From contig JAOAFE010000015.1 of the NCBI GenBank assembly GCA_026416455.1, positions 1 through 41,204 of the forward strand: DNA of 41,204 nucleotides, read 5' to 3'. Source of the stretch: Syntrophales bacterium (GTDB lineage Bacteria > Desulfobacterota > Syntrophia > Syntrophales > UBA8958). A program made the translations under genes and the position numbers. Below, in pieces: positions 1 through 8,079 of the stretch. Every line of letters begins with the position of its first letter. The first letter of the stretch is position 1. Below the pieces are notes generated by a model. That model ran no database searches. It was not told where the DNA came from and worked only from the letters and a program-made list of their open reading frames with translations.

Positions 1-1082
1 CGCTGCCCTGCGAAGAGACCGATGTATTGCTTCCGCAGACCATCATCGAAATCGGTGAGCCATATCTCATAGGGAGTCTTTAGCGTTTCCAACAGGTAAA
101 GCCCGTAGCGCTCCCGTGTTTCCTGCCTTTTGGCCACCATGTGTGGAAGTAAATCCAGGTGGATGATCGCCTTATCGCCGTCGGCGTTGTCGATATCGAT
201 AAATTTCCGTGTTTCCGATAAACCAAAAGCCTCAGCAAGAATGTTCACAGCCTCTTCTTTGGTACGCCCGGCTTTGAGCAAAGGTGGAGCAGAAATTCTA
301 TCTTCATCCGGCACATCTCTAAGGTCCGGTCTCCCATAATCCTTCCAAGTCTTTTGCCCCGTTAAGATTTTCATCGGCCGATCTGCTCGCTCTCTATCCC
401 ACAGGACACTCGCCTCTCCCGGGTTGTAATCCCAACCCGGATCGATCCCTTTGGGAAATGGTCTCATCTCGCCTGTGCGAGGATCACGCTTAACTTCCAT
501 TTCATCGTCGGGATGATGCGTAACTTTCAGCCCATCACGTTCCATTTCCCTTCTGGAAAGTGACACCACCGTACAGCGACAATTCCAGCCATTCGGCGGA
601 TAGTGCGTTTTCCACCAGGGATGATCCGCCGGCAATACCGTATCGTTCCAGGCGCGATGCTGTGGTCGCGTCTTGCGGTCATTCACAGCCACATAACGCC
701 AATACGGTCTGGCTTTGAGTACATCCGGATCCGTCATGGCACGGTAATGCCCCACGCTGTAGGCGGTCTGGATATTCACGTTAAATATCGTCGCAAGCCT
801 CCGCGGGCTTCCCAGCTGCACCTCTTCACCGTCCACAACCTGGCGTCCCCACCAGCCCTTTCTCTGCAAAATGGGAGTCAAATTCTTCTTAAATTCCTCG
901 AACGTGGTCCCTTCGCTCATGGCGCGATCCAGTTCGTCCCGGATATCCTTCAAAATATCGAGACGCATGGCCTTCGCCACCGTGAAGGCTTTCACGTGGT
1001 CCTCATGCCACATCTCATGCCATCGCCACGAGAAGCGGTAGCCCTTCTGGCGAAAGTATGCGATGGCCTCTTCGGGAGGCAT
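1..1082 (-). CDS. Mu gpF / SPP1 gp7-type phage minor head protein with C-terminal PBECR2-like nuclease domain (partial)
   Basis: The minus strand is open for 360 codons from an ATG at 1082 to the window edge, so the C-terminus is missing. Residues 1-130 are mostly helical (PPEEAIAYF, then WHEDHVKAFTVAKAMR), as in the SPP1 gp7/Mu F head-morphogenesis family. Residues 131-172 hold the family core: a VNDRKTRPQHR stretch, HPWW, and PPNGWNCRC at 162-170. A linker leads to residues of about 235-360 that resemble the phage Barnase-EndoU-ColicinE5/D-RelE-like nuclease 2 fold: LLKAGRTKEEAVNIL, then HMVAKRQETRERYGLYLLETL, YEIW and KQYIGLF. Homologues as I remember them start about ten residues earlier. 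Here an in-frame stop lies 25 codons upstream with no other ATG between, so the N-terminus may be clipped. GGGAAAG precedes the ATG. No other phage gene is visible to the right, so this is a prophage edge or remnant. The head-protein call is firm; the nuclease-domain call is from memory of the family. Confidence 0.8.
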   Translation of the reverse strand, partial: MPPEEAIAYFRQKGYRFSWRWHEMWHEDHVKAFTVAKAMRLDILKDIRDELDRAMSEGTTFEEFKKNLTPILQRKGWWGRQVVDGEEVQLGSPRRLATIFNVNIQTAYSVGHYRAMTDPDVLKARPYWRYVAVNDRKTRPQHRAWNDTVLPADHPWWKTHYPPNGWNCRCTVVSLSRREMERDGLKVTHHPDDEMEVKRDPRTGEMRPFPKGIDPGWDYNPGEASVLWDRERADRPMKILTGQKTWKDYGRPDLRDVPDEDRISAPPLLKAGRTKEEAVNILAEAFGLSETRKFIDIDNADGDKAIIHLDLLPHMVAKRQETRERYGLYLLETLKTPYEIWLTDFDDGLRKQYIGLFAGQ

Positions 1083-1256
1083 GTTGCAGTGACTTTCCCA
1101 AAGATGAGGGATCGGACGGAAGGACGTGTTTGTTGGACTTGAAAGTAGAAATTTTTAAGTGTTCCTGATTAATAATCTGCAGGTCGTAAGTTAGGGTCTC
1201 CCATTGTCACCCGAAAAGCATAGAAATATTCAATGTCAGGTCCTCATGTCTTTGGG

Positions 1257-1285
1257 TTGATGATTACACGCTTTTGAAGTATGAA
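1257..1285 (+). promoter_or_regulatory. Candidate sigma-70 promoter for the disulfide reductase gene
   Basis: TTGATG at 1257-1262 and TATGAA at 1280-1285 are separated by 17 bases. Transcription would start near 1292, just before a strong AAGGAGG ribosome binding site at 1307-1313. The rest of 1083-1256 shows nothing recognisable. Confidence 0.4.
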
Positions 1286-1319
1286 CACCCGAAGAGAGGA
1301 AATGTTAAGGAGGAGAAGA

Positions 1320-2648
1320 ATGGGCAAGAGAGTGGTAATTATCGGTGGTGGGGCGGGTGGAGCGTCCGTTGCGGCGGAAGCAAAGAGAACCGACCCATCT
1401 CTGGAGATAGTAATTTTAGAAAAGGGGAATTATGTTTCCTTTTCCGCTTGACCCATGCCTTACTACATCGGAGATGTAGTAAAAGATCATAAGTTATTGA
1501 TCGCGAGGACACCGGAAAAGTTCAAATCGGCAGGGATAGAAATTAGACTATCGACGGAAGTTCATAGCATAGATTATCCTCAGCATTACGTTGAGTGTTC
1601 AGGAAATGAACGCATCCCTTTTGATATCCTCGTTCTTGCCCTCGGTGCGGAGGCCGTCGTGCCCGGAATAGAAGGTATTCGTAAGCCCGGTGTCTTTTTC
1701 TTGCGAAATCTTGAAGACGCTATAGCAATTAAAGGCTGGCTGCGGGAAAAGAAGATAGAAAAAGTGGTCATCTTGGGTGCGGGGTTCATCGGTTTAGAAA
1801 TGGCAGAGGCCTTAAAGATGGCGGGTATTCAAGTCACCATCTTGCACAAAGCAAAATGGCCGGCCAACAGATGGGACGAAGAACTATCTTCATTTATGCA
1901 CGAAATTTTAGTCGCCCGCGGAGTAGAATTCGTCCCAGAGGTGGAGGTTAAAGAGATAGATGACGGGGAAAGAGGTCTGTTAGTTAAAACCGATAAGGGA
2001 AATTGGGAGGCTGGCCTAGTGCTCGTGGCCACGGGCGTAAGACCGGACGTGCGTCTCGCAAGGTCGGTGGGAGCGGCTTTGGGGCGCTCGGGTGCCATTG
2101 CCGTTAATTTCAACCAAAAAACTTCCCTCGATGATGTGTATGCTGTGGGGGACTGCGCCGAGGTCTTCCATCGCGTAAGTAAGAAATGGGTCAATTTTCC
2201 TTTGGGAGATATTGCCAATAAACAAGGGCGCGTTGCGGGTAGAAATATAGGCGGTAGGCCAATGGTTTTCGAAGGGGTGGTTGGGGCCCAATCCTTTCGT
2301 CTCTTCGAGTTGGAATGTGCGGCAACTGGCCTTTCGGAGAAAGAGGCTGTCGATGCGGGTTATAATCCCGTAAGTACCATTATCTGGGGAAGTGCCACTG
2401 CGCCGTCTATGGGGAGGAAACGCTTGGGGCTCAAATTGATCGCCGACAAATCTACGGGCAGAATCCTCGGTGCCCAAGCCGTGGGTTTAGAGGGCGCGGT
2501 AAGTAGGATCAATGTCTTGTCTGTAGCGCTGTTCGCTGAGATGAATCTGGATCAGATAGGTTATCTCGATTTGGCGTATGCGCCTCCCTTTGGCCCGGCG
2601 TGGGATATTGTGCATGTTGCTGCGCAGACGTTGAAAAGGATGATCTAA
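1320..2648 (+). CDS. CoA-disulfide reductase/NADH oxidase-family flavoprotein, predicted selenoprotein (Sec44 encoded by TGA)
   Basis: This is a FAD- and NAD(P)H-dependent pyridine nucleotide-disulfide oxidoreductase of 442 residues, the family's usual length, if TGA at 1449-1451 is read as selenocysteine. The ATG at 1320 is set by AAGGAGG six bases upstream. Residues 4-14 are the FAD dinucleotide-binding site (RVVIIGGGAGG). The NAD-binding site is VVILGAGFIGLEMAE, and the second FAD contact is DDVYAVGDCAEV. Codon 44 sits in SFSA-TGA-PMPYYIGDVV and aligns with the catalytic cysteine of CoA-disulfide reductase (SFANC-ALPY in Staphylococcus aureus Cdr). The 43 codons before and 398 after the TGA stay in one frame without any other lesion. 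The usual substrate is CoA disulfide, a polysulfide or O2; which one applies here cannot be read from sequence. The alternative is a nonsense mutation or sequencing error. A gene caller would truncate it to start at ATG 1455. Confidence 0.8.
1449..1482 (+). promoter_or_regulatory. Candidate bacterial SECIS element downstream of in-frame TGA
   Basis: After TGA (1449-1451) there is an 8-base spacer, then TTACTACATC (1460-1469), loop GGA (1470-1472) and GATGTAGTAA (1473-1482). This is a perfect 10-bp stem. The apical loop begins 19 bases after the TGA and starts with G. Both agree with bacterial SECIS rules: a loop roughly 16-37 nt from the UGA and a G in its first two positions. The hairpin lies in codons for the conserved PYYIGDVV stretch. 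Confidence 0.65.
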
Positions 2649-2672
2649 TTGAATAGACCTTACGATACTTGT

Positions 2673-3087
2673 CTAAGGTAATCGACCTGATTCAATCAAC
2701 TGGTTTAAGATTTGGATTATTTTGGGTAATGCATCGAGGGCAGCTTTTTCCCCTTCCAAGATGGCCTCATGCTTTTTACTCAAGTCGCTGGAAGCAATAT
2801 GCCCGTCACGTGGTTTGATTACCACTTCGGCTTTTTTCAGTTGATTTTCCGAAATGCGTGCGTGCATGATGTCAATAGATTGAAGAATTGTTTCGATGGT
2901 CCCTTTAGGAAGGGTCGAACTTAAGCCGGAAGATATATCAACAGCGATGACTATGTCTGCCCCCATTTTTTTGGCGAATTCCACGGCGACGGGACTCACC
3001 ACTCCTCCATCAACGTGTCGGGTTGAAAAACGGTGGGGATAGGAGAGCTGGCGTCACTCGTCCTCTCCGTATCGCCTCTCGCAAAGC
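2673..3087 (-). pseudogene. Decayed C-terminal fragment of a patatin-like (RssA-type) phospholipase
   Basis: The minus-strand frame ending at 2673 encodes HVDGGVVSPVAVEFAKK and MGADIVIAVDIS. This is the typical second half of RssA-type patatin hydrolases, in which the Asp of DGG/DGA is catalytic. Just upstream, in another frame, KALREAIRR and PALLSPPFF continue the same family (LREAIR.., PGIFPPV). The two parts are separated by a one-base frameshift near 3017. A TAG stops the upstream part after about ten further residues. The N-terminal half with the GXSXG nucleophile is absent. The fragment cannot make an active lipase, and I regard it as a remnant. The remaining 109-residue ORF (GTG at 3002) is probably not a functional gene. 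Confidence 0.7.
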
Positions 3088-3090
3088 TTT

Positions 3091-3390
3091 CCTCTTCACC
3101 TATTTAGTATTTATGCCCTATGTCTTCTGCAATTAAAAGGTTGTCTCTGGTTCCCATTTGGGAGAATGACTCGCTACAATCAACTTTTTTTCTTAGAATC
3201 GCGATTGATCACCATCCTCATCTATGCCGCCACTTCTTATTTTTTCATGCCTTTTGAATCCCGGGCGGCTGGGACTGAGCTGGCTGGATTTGAGAGAGTA
3301 CCTGAGATTTTCGATCATCAGTAGCAATGTGACTTCGAAGGGGATTTCTTGTTCGATGAAAAATGGTTGTTCATTCTATTTCACAAAAAA
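3091..3390. other. Stretch without a recognisable gene
   Basis: No convincing coding frame is seen. A short plus-strand frame (about 3192-3324) reads a hydrophobic run, ITILIYAATSYFF, then ends at TAG. It has no good start and matches nothing I recognise. The region is probably decayed sequence between the patatin remnant and the panC promoter. Confidence 0.4.
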
Positions 3391-3398
3391 TATTTTTC

Positions 3399-3427
3399 TT
3401 GACAAGACATAGTCCCTCTGATACGTA
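3399..3427 (+). promoter_or_regulatory. Candidate promoter for the pan RNA-panCD transcript
   Basis: A perfect TTGACA at 3399-3404 is followed after 17 bases by TACGTA at 3422-3427, with TG one base before it (extended -10). The start of transcription would fall near 3434, directly before the pan RNA stem. The -10 itself is a weak match. Confidence 0.45.
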
Positions 3428-3435
3428 GCGCACGG

Positions 3436-3468
3436 CCGCTTGGATCCGAGTTGGTCGGACTGGGACGG
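3436..3468 (+). ncRNA. pan-motif RNA (candidate riboswitch) in the panC leader
   Basis: The sequence folds as CCG-CUUGG-(A)-UCCGA, loop GUUGG, UCGGA-CUGGG-(A)-CGG. The paired blocks are 3445-3449/3455-3459, 3439-3443/3460-3464 and 3436-3438/3466-3468. Single bulged adenines sit at 3444 on the 5' side and 3465 on the 3' side. A stem interrupted by two bulged A residues, upstream of pantothenate genes, is the published description of the pan motif, known from Firmicutes, Chloroflexi and deltaproteobacteria. Only one copy is seen here, whereas tandem copies are common in the class. The ligand is not known to me. Confidence 0.8.
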
Positions 3469-3531
3469 GAGAATGAATATGGGAACGTCGGAAAATTAAG
3501 CCTCCCGTCTTTTGTGACGGCGAGGCTTTTT
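3464..3531 (+). terminator. Intrinsic terminator with competing antiterminator in the panC leader
   Basis: AAGCCTC-CCGTC (3498-3509) pairs with GACGG-c-GAGGCTT (3516-3528) around a TTTTGT loop and runs into a T-tract, four bases before the panC ATG. GACGGGAG at 3464-3471 is an exact complement of CTCCCGTC at 3502-3509, inside the terminator's 5' arm, and it overlaps the 3' strand of the pan RNA base stem. A folded pan RNA would hide the antiterminator strand and let the terminator form, which suggests an OFF switch. Confidence 0.75.
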
Positions 3532-3535
3532 GGTT

Positions 3536-4402
3536 ATGAAGATGGAAATTATTAAAACCGTAAAGGAAATGCAAGAGAAGGCCGAAAAATTAAGGCAAAC
3601 GGGGAAGATCATCTCCTTTGTCCCCACGATGGGTTACTTTCACGAGGGACATCTCAGCCTTATGCGGGAAGGGCGCAAGTTAGGAGACTGTCTCGTCGTC
3701 AGCATCTATGTCAACCCCACGCAGTTTGGACCAAATGAAGATTTGGATCGTTATCCTAGGGATTTTGAACGGGACCATAAAATGGCGGAGAGCGTGGGCG
3801 TAGATGTGATTTTCTATCCCTCCAACGGGGAGATGTACCCTGCTGGTTACCAAACGTACGTTAATGTCGAGAAGGTGACACAGAATCTATGCGGCCTGTC
3901 TCGTCCCGGACATTTTCGTGGGGTTGCCACGGTCTGCTGCAAGCTTTTCAATATCGTGAAACCTCACTACGCCGTATTTGGACGAAAGGATTTTCAACAA
4001 CTCGTGGTCATCAAACAGATGGTACGGGATTTGAATATTGATTTACAGGTTATTCCCATGCCGACGATGAGAGAGGCAGATGGGTTGGCCATGAGTTCGA
4101 GAAACGTATATCTAAGCGAAAAAGAAAGAGAATCTGCCCTCTCGTTGAGTCGCTCGTTAAGGATGGCGGAGCGGATGTATGAGGCGGGTGAAAGAAACGT
4201 AGAACGGATCGTACAGGAGGTTACAAATTTTATTACAGGTCACCCGTTCACGAAGATAGATTACGTAAAGATATGTGACGTTGATAGTATGATGGATATA
4301 GTAGGAGAAATAGACCGGCCAGCCGTTTTGGCCCTCGCCGTGTTCGTGGGAAAAACGAGATTGATCGACAATCATGTTTTAGGAGAGGCCATAACGTTTT
4401 AG
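3536..4402 (+). CDS. panC: Pantothenate synthetase (pantoate-beta-alanine ligase)
   Basis: The enzyme joins pantoate and beta-alanine with ATP in the cytoplasm, the last step of vitamin B5 synthesis. The protein has 286-288 residues, normal for PanC. Visible motifs are [14 protein letters not shown] (the HIGH-type nucleotide site), [33 protein letters not shown], and [13 protein letters not shown] (the KMSKS-like loop). The start is ATG 3536 or ATG 3542. Neither has a clear Shine-Dalgarno, because the leader terminator ends only four bases upstream. That leaves little room for ribosome binding and fits control by the pan RNA. panD follows 31 bases downstream. panB is not in the window. Confidence 0.95.
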   Translation: MKMEIIKTVKEMQEKAEKLRQTGKIISFVPTMGYFHEGHLSLMREGRKLGDCLVVSIYVNPTQFGPNEDLDRYPRDFERDHKMAESVGVDVIFYPSNGEMYPAGYQTYVNVEKVTQNLCGLSRPGHFRGVATVCCKLFNIVKPHYAVFGRKDFQQLVVIKQMVRDLNIDLQVIPMPTMREADGLAMSSRNVYLSEKERESALSLSRSLRMAERMYEAGERNVERIVQEVTNFITGHPFTKIDYVKICDVDSMMDIVGEIDRPAVLALAVFVGKTRLIDNHVLGEAITF

Positions 4403-4433
4403 GCCAGAGGAAAAAATAAAAGGGTATGGGGCC

Positions 4434-4790
4434 ATGCAGAGATTTATGCTTAAATCCAAACTTCACCGGGCGACCGTGACCGATGCTAATCTTCACTACG
4501 AAGGCAGCATCACCATAGACGAATCCCTCATGGAAGCAGCGGATATGGTGCCCTATGAGGAAGTGCACATTTACAATATAAACAACGGAGAGCGGTTCAC
4601 CACTTATGTAATCAAGGGGAAAAAGGGATCGGGAACGATTTGTTTAAATGGCGCTGCGGCACGTAAGGTGGCAGTGGGAGATCTCATCATCATTGCCACT
4701 TATGCTATTGTTAATGAAGAAGAGCTAAAGAATTGGAAGCCTCGGTGTGTGCTCTTGGACGGTGAAAATAAAATAAAGAAGATTCACTAG
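4434..4790 (+). CDS. panD: Aspartate 1-decarboxylase proenzyme
   Basis: This enzyme makes beta-alanine from aspartate, the second substrate of PanC. It has 118 residues, the usual PanD length. The self-cleavage site is seen in HYEGSITID: cleavage between Gly and Ser gives the pyruvoyl group on the alpha chain. [12 protein letters not shown] at the N-terminus and [16 protein letters not shown] further on are typical. It lies 31 bases after panC with no promoter between, so it should be co-transcribed and share the pan RNA control. A terminator-like hairpin follows at 4836. Confidence 0.95.
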   Translation: MQRFMLKSKLHRATVTDANLHYEGSITIDESLMEAADMVPYEEVHIYNINNGERFTTYVIKGKKGSGTICLNGAAARKVAVGDLIIIATYAIVNEEELKNWKPRCVLLDGENKIKKIH

Positions 4791-4835
4791 CGGTCAGTGG
4801 GCAGTCCGTAATATGATGAAATAAACTGTTTTGCC

Positions 4836-4868
4836 GCGGGCAGGGTGTTTTCTCTGCCCGCCTTTGTT
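4836..4868 (+). terminator. Terminator-like hairpin after panD
   Basis: GCGGGCAG (4836-4843) pairs perfectly with CTGCCCGC (4854-4861), followed by CTTTGTTT. It ends eight bases before the likely start of the DUF502 gene and separates it from panCD. The T-tract is imperfect, so some read-through is likely. Confidence 0.6.
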
Positions 4869-4875
4869 TAAAGTG

Positions 4876-5511
4876 ATGAGAGTAAAAATTTGGCAGAGAA
4901 TTAAACAAACTTTTATTGCCGGGCTGGCCGTCGTAATACCGGTGGGGATAAGCATTTACACCCTTTTTTTTATCATCGACCTGATCGACGGGGTGTTAGA
5001 CATTCTCCCCAAGAGAATTCATCCCGATAGCTTGATTGGCTATCACATCCCTGGTCTTGGAGTAATTGTAACTCTCGTAATTACAATCTTAGCCGGTCTC
5101 ATGATCAGGAGCTACTTAGGCAAAAAGTTGATGGATCTAGGGGAGAATTTCTTTCGCCGCATACCCGTCGTAAGAAGTATCTACGACGGTTCCAAACAGG
5201 TGGTAGATAGCTTCATTGCCAACAGAAAAAAGGGTTTTAAGAAGGTGGTCCTCGTACGATTTCCCCATACGGGACTTTATTCATTAGGTTTCGTCACGGG
5301 TGAAACACCATCCCATATAAAAGAAGGGAAAGAGAGTCAGTTTATAAACGTCTATGTCCCTACCACTCCCAACCCAACTTCCGGCTACCTCGTCTTGGTC
5401 CCCTCTTCCGACGTAGTGGAGGTTGATATGACGGTAAACGAGGCGCTCAGTTTCATCGTTTCTTGCGGTCTCGTGCAAAAACCAGAGGTTGATCTGGAGA
5501 AAAAGGCTTGA
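4876..5511 (+). CDS. DUF502 family membrane protein
   Basis: The 211-residue protein belongs to the DUF502 family, whose biochemical role is unknown. Two membrane segments are visible: about residues 10-33 (TFIAGLAVVIPVGISIYTLF) and 52-75 (IPGLGVIVTLVITILAG). A conserved soluble part follows with FFRRIPVVRSIYDGSKQVV, VVLVRFPHTGLYSLGFVTG, VYVPTTPNPTSGYLVLVP and DMTVNEALSFIVSCG. I chose ATG 4876 because the 15 codons before it lie in the terminator hairpin and do not look conserved. A GTG at 4873 is possible. ahcY follows after 63 bases. Confidence 0.85.
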   Translation: MRVKIWQRIKQTFIAGLAVVIPVGISIYTLFFIIDLIDGVLDILPKRIHPDSLIGYHIPGLGVIVTLVITILAGLMIRSYLGKKLMDLGENFFRRIPVVRSIYDGSKQVVDSFIANRKKGFKKVVLVRFPHTGLYSLGFVTGETPSHIKEGKESQFINVYVPTTPNPTSGYLVLVPSSDVVEVDMTVNEALSFIVSCGLVQKPEVDLEKKA

Positions 5512-5574
5512 TTGAGCCACCGTTCTCATGTAAGTAAACCCATCCAAATAGAAAAGGAAAAGGAGGAAAAGATC

Positions 5575-6999
5575 GTGTCCTACCGGCCTATTGACCCATC
5601 CTTGCCCTATAAGGTGGCAGACCTTTCCCTTGCCGATTGGGGGAGAAAAGAAATGGAGCTTTCGGAGAACGAGATGCCGGGACTTATGGCCATTCGTGAA
5701 AAGTACGGGCCTAAAAAGCCCCTTTCGGGACTGAAAGTTATGGGAAGCCTGCACATGACAATTCAGACGGCCATGTTGATCGAGACCTTAAAAATTCTCG
5801 GAGCGGACATCAGGTGGGCGTCGTGCAATATATTTTCCACCCAAGACCATGCGGCGGCCGCTATTGCCAAAGCCGGTTCGGCCGCCGTTTTTGCTTGGAA
5901 AGGGGAGACGCTGGAGGATTATTGGTGGTGCACAGAGCAAGCTCTTACGTGGCCTGACGGATCAGGGCCTGATCTCATCGTCGATGATGGAGGAGATGCT
6001 ACACTGTTTGTGCATCAGGGGGTGAAGATAGAGAAGAATCCCGACCTTTTGCAGCGCCACTATGAACACAAAGAGATGGCGATCCTGATGGAGCGTTTAA
6101 AAAGAAGTTATGAAATAGACAAGACGCGTTGGCAGCGTATAGCGAGCAAAATTCGCGGCGTGTCCGAGGAAACGACGACGGGTGTGCATCGTCTCTATCA
6201 AATGGAGAAGGCAGGGGAGCTTTTGTTCCCCGCCATCAACGTCAACGATTCGGTGACTAAGTCGAAGTTCGATAATTTGTATGGATGTCGGGAGTCTCTG
6301 GTAGATGGCATCAAGAGGGCAACCGATATCATGATTGCCGGAAAGACGGTGGTAGTTTGTGGATACGGTGATGTGGGGAAAGGATGTGCACAGTCCATGA
6401 GGGCCCTAGGAGCCCGGGTGATTGTGACGGAGGCAGATCCGATCTGTGCCCTCCAGGCCGCTTTAGAAGGATACGAGGTCAAGACCTTAGAAGATGTCGT
6501 TTCCTTTGCCGACATCTTTATTACGGCCACCGGCTGTTGTGATGTTATTACAGGCGAACACATGGAACAGATGAAGAATGAGGCTATTGTCTGCAACATC
6601 GGCCATTTTGATAGTGAAATCTCCATGACCTATCTGGAGAACAATCCTCGCTGCAAAAAGGAGCAGATCAAGCCACAAGTGGACAAGTGGACTTTAGAAT
6701 CCGGGAGATCTATCATTGTGCTTGCCGAGGGTAGGCTCGTCAACCTGGGTTGTGCCACCGGCCATCCCAGTTTCGTTATGAGTGCTAGCTTCACCAATCA
6801 ATGTCTCGCCCAGATCGAACTGGCAACCAAGGACTACAAACCGGGAGTCTATACCCTGCCCAAAATTCTCGATGAAGAGGTGGCTCGGCTCCATCTGCCC
6901 CGCCTCGGTGCAAAACTGACGAAACTCACTCAAGCCCAGGCGGATTACATCGGAGTTCCCGTGGAAGGTCCCTATAAACCGGATCATTATCGCTACTGA
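5575..6999 (+). CDS. ahcY: Adenosylhomocysteinase (S-adenosyl-L-homocysteine hydrolase)
   Basis: It hydrolyses S-adenosylhomocysteine to adenosine and homocysteine with bound NAD, closing the methyl cycle. The protein has 474 residues, typical of the long bacterial form. Motifs include [31 protein letters not shown], the NAD-binding [25 protein letters not shown], and the conserved C-terminal PDHYRY. The GTG at 5575 is preferred because GGAGG lies just upstream (near 5560) and family members start close to this point. The open frame continues back to a TTG at 5512, right after the DUF502 stop. No SAH riboswitch is seen. Its stop codon abuts that of lptG on the other strand, with no terminator between. 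Confidence 0.95.
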   Translation: MSYRPIDPSLPYKVADLSLADWGRKEMELSENEMPGLMAIREKYGPKKPLSGLKVMGSLHMTIQTAMLIETLKILGADIRWASCNIFSTQDHAAAAIAKAGSAAVFAWKGETLEDYWWCTEQALTWPDGSGPDLIVDDGGDATLFVHQGVKIEKNPDLLQRHYEHKEMAILMERLKRSYEIDKTRWQRIASKIRGVSEETTTGVHRLYQMEKAGELLFPAINVNDSVTKSKFDNLYGCRESLVDGIKRATDIMIAGKTVVVCGYGDVGKGCAQSMRALGARVIVTEADPICALQAALEGYEVKTLEDVVSFADIFITATGCCDVITGEHMEQMKNEAIVCNIGHFDSEISMTYLENNPRCKKEQIKPQVDKWTLESGRSIIVLAEGRLVNLGCATGHPSFVMSASFTNQCLAQIELATKDYKPGVYTLPKILDEEVARLHLPRLGAKLTKLTQAQADYIGVPVEGPYKPDHYRY

Positions 7000-8079
7000 T
7001 CACGTCGGTATACGGCGGGCAAAAAACAGGCCCAGAAAGGCAAAAAAGATATTGCTTAACCAAGGGGCAAGCCAGGGGGGGAGAGTACCGGCTCTGCCGA
7101 GGGAGAGAAAGAGGGCAAACAAGAGCCAATAGGAGAAACCAATGGCGGCCCCCAGTGTCATACCCTGCGCTAGTCCCCCACTTCTTTCTGCCCGGATGCC
7201 GAAAATAATGCCAATGGGGATAAGGAGAATACCTGCGAAACTGAAGGCTATTTTGCCGTGTAGGTCGGCGCGGTAAGGAGTGGTATCGTAGCCGTCGTCT
7301 TTTAATTTTGCCACGTATCGGTAAAGATCTCTGAAACCCATGCGGTCCGGACTTTTGCGGGCCATGAGGAGTTCGTCAGGGGTCTCGGAAATAGGGGCCG
7401 CAATCGTAGGCGCTATGGAAATAAGAATTCTGTTTTCTTCCGAAAAAGAAACAATCTGCACTCGGTCTAGTTCCCAACGATTTGCCCGCCACTGGGCCCT
7501 CTCGGCGTTGATAATTGATTTCAGGTGGAATTGATGATCCAGAATATGCAACGTTACCCCGTATAAGGTGAGAGTTTTGGGATCGATGAGGCGGAAGACG
7601 TATATCCCCTCGTTGCCTCGATACCAAATTTGGTTCTGTTTGAAGGAGCCCGGCATCTTTTGTTTTTTGATTTCCACACTAAGTAACCGATCTGCCTTAT
7701 CTTTAGCCGGAGGAGCGATGTATTCGGAAAAGAGGAAAAAGAATGGTGTTGCCAGAAGGACGAAAATTAATATGGGCAGGCTCAGGCGATAGACGCTGGT
7801 CCCGCTCGCTTTTAGAGCCACAATCTCGTTAAAACGGGAGAAGTTTCCAAACGTAACAAGTGCAGAAAGTAGCAGGGAGGCGGGAATCATATGGGAGATG
7901 ATAGAGGGAAGAAGGTAATAAAAGTAGCGCAAAATGTGAGAAACGGAGGCCCTGTTGCTAAGAAACATTCTTATTTTACTAAAAAAATCCACTATGAGGA
8001 AACATACCGTCAGAGCCACGAGGAGAAAGGCAAAAGAGACGAGAAATTGTTTTAGAATGTAGCGATCGATGATTTTCAT
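7000..8079 (-). CDS. lptG: LPS export permease LptG (YjgP/YjgQ family)
   Basis: An inner-membrane subunit of the LptB2FG transporter, which extracts LPS and passes it to LptC-LptA. The 359-residue protein has N-terminal membrane segments (FLVSFAFLLVALTVCFLIVDFF; the next pair frames HILRYFYYLLPS), a periplasmic beta-jellyroll domain in the middle, and C-terminal membrane segments ending FFAFLGLFFARR. LVTFGNFSRFNEIVALKASG is a typical cytoplasmic coupling region. Its ATG overlaps the lptF stop (ATGA), so the two are translationally coupled. The F/G assignment follows order and similarity and could be reversed. Confidence 0.88.
   Translation of the reverse strand: MKIIDRYILKQFLVSFAFLLVALTVCFLIVDFFSKIRMFLSNRASVSHILRYFYYLLPSIISHMIPASLLLSALVTFGNFSRFNEIVALKASGTSVYRLSLPILIFVLLATPFFFLFSEYIAPPAKDKADRLLSVEIKKQKMPGSFKQNQIWYRGNEGIYVFRLIDPKTLTLYGVTLHILDHQFHLKSIINAERAQWRANRWELDRVQIVSFSEENRILISIAPTIAAPISETPDELLMARKSPDRMGFRDLYRYVAKLKDDGYDTTPYRADLHGKIAFSFAGILLIPIGIIFGIRAERSGGLAQGMTLGAAIGFSYWLLFALFLSLGRAGTLPPWLAPWLSNIFFAFLGLFFARRIPT

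Noticed and set aside
603-1142. 179-residue plus-strand ORF at the left edge
   Set aside because: It lies antisense to the phage head protein frame and has no recognisable motif.
1455-2648. Separate gene starting at ATG 1455
   Set aside because: It lacks the FAD-binding N-terminus, has no Shine-Dalgarno, and starts right after an in-frame TGA that continues a well-initiated frame from 1320.
5512-5574. SAH riboswitch or N-terminal extension before ahcY
   Set aside because: Only 63 bases separate it from the DUF502 gene, with no SAH-riboswitch-like pairing. GTG 5575 has a good Shine-Dalgarno.
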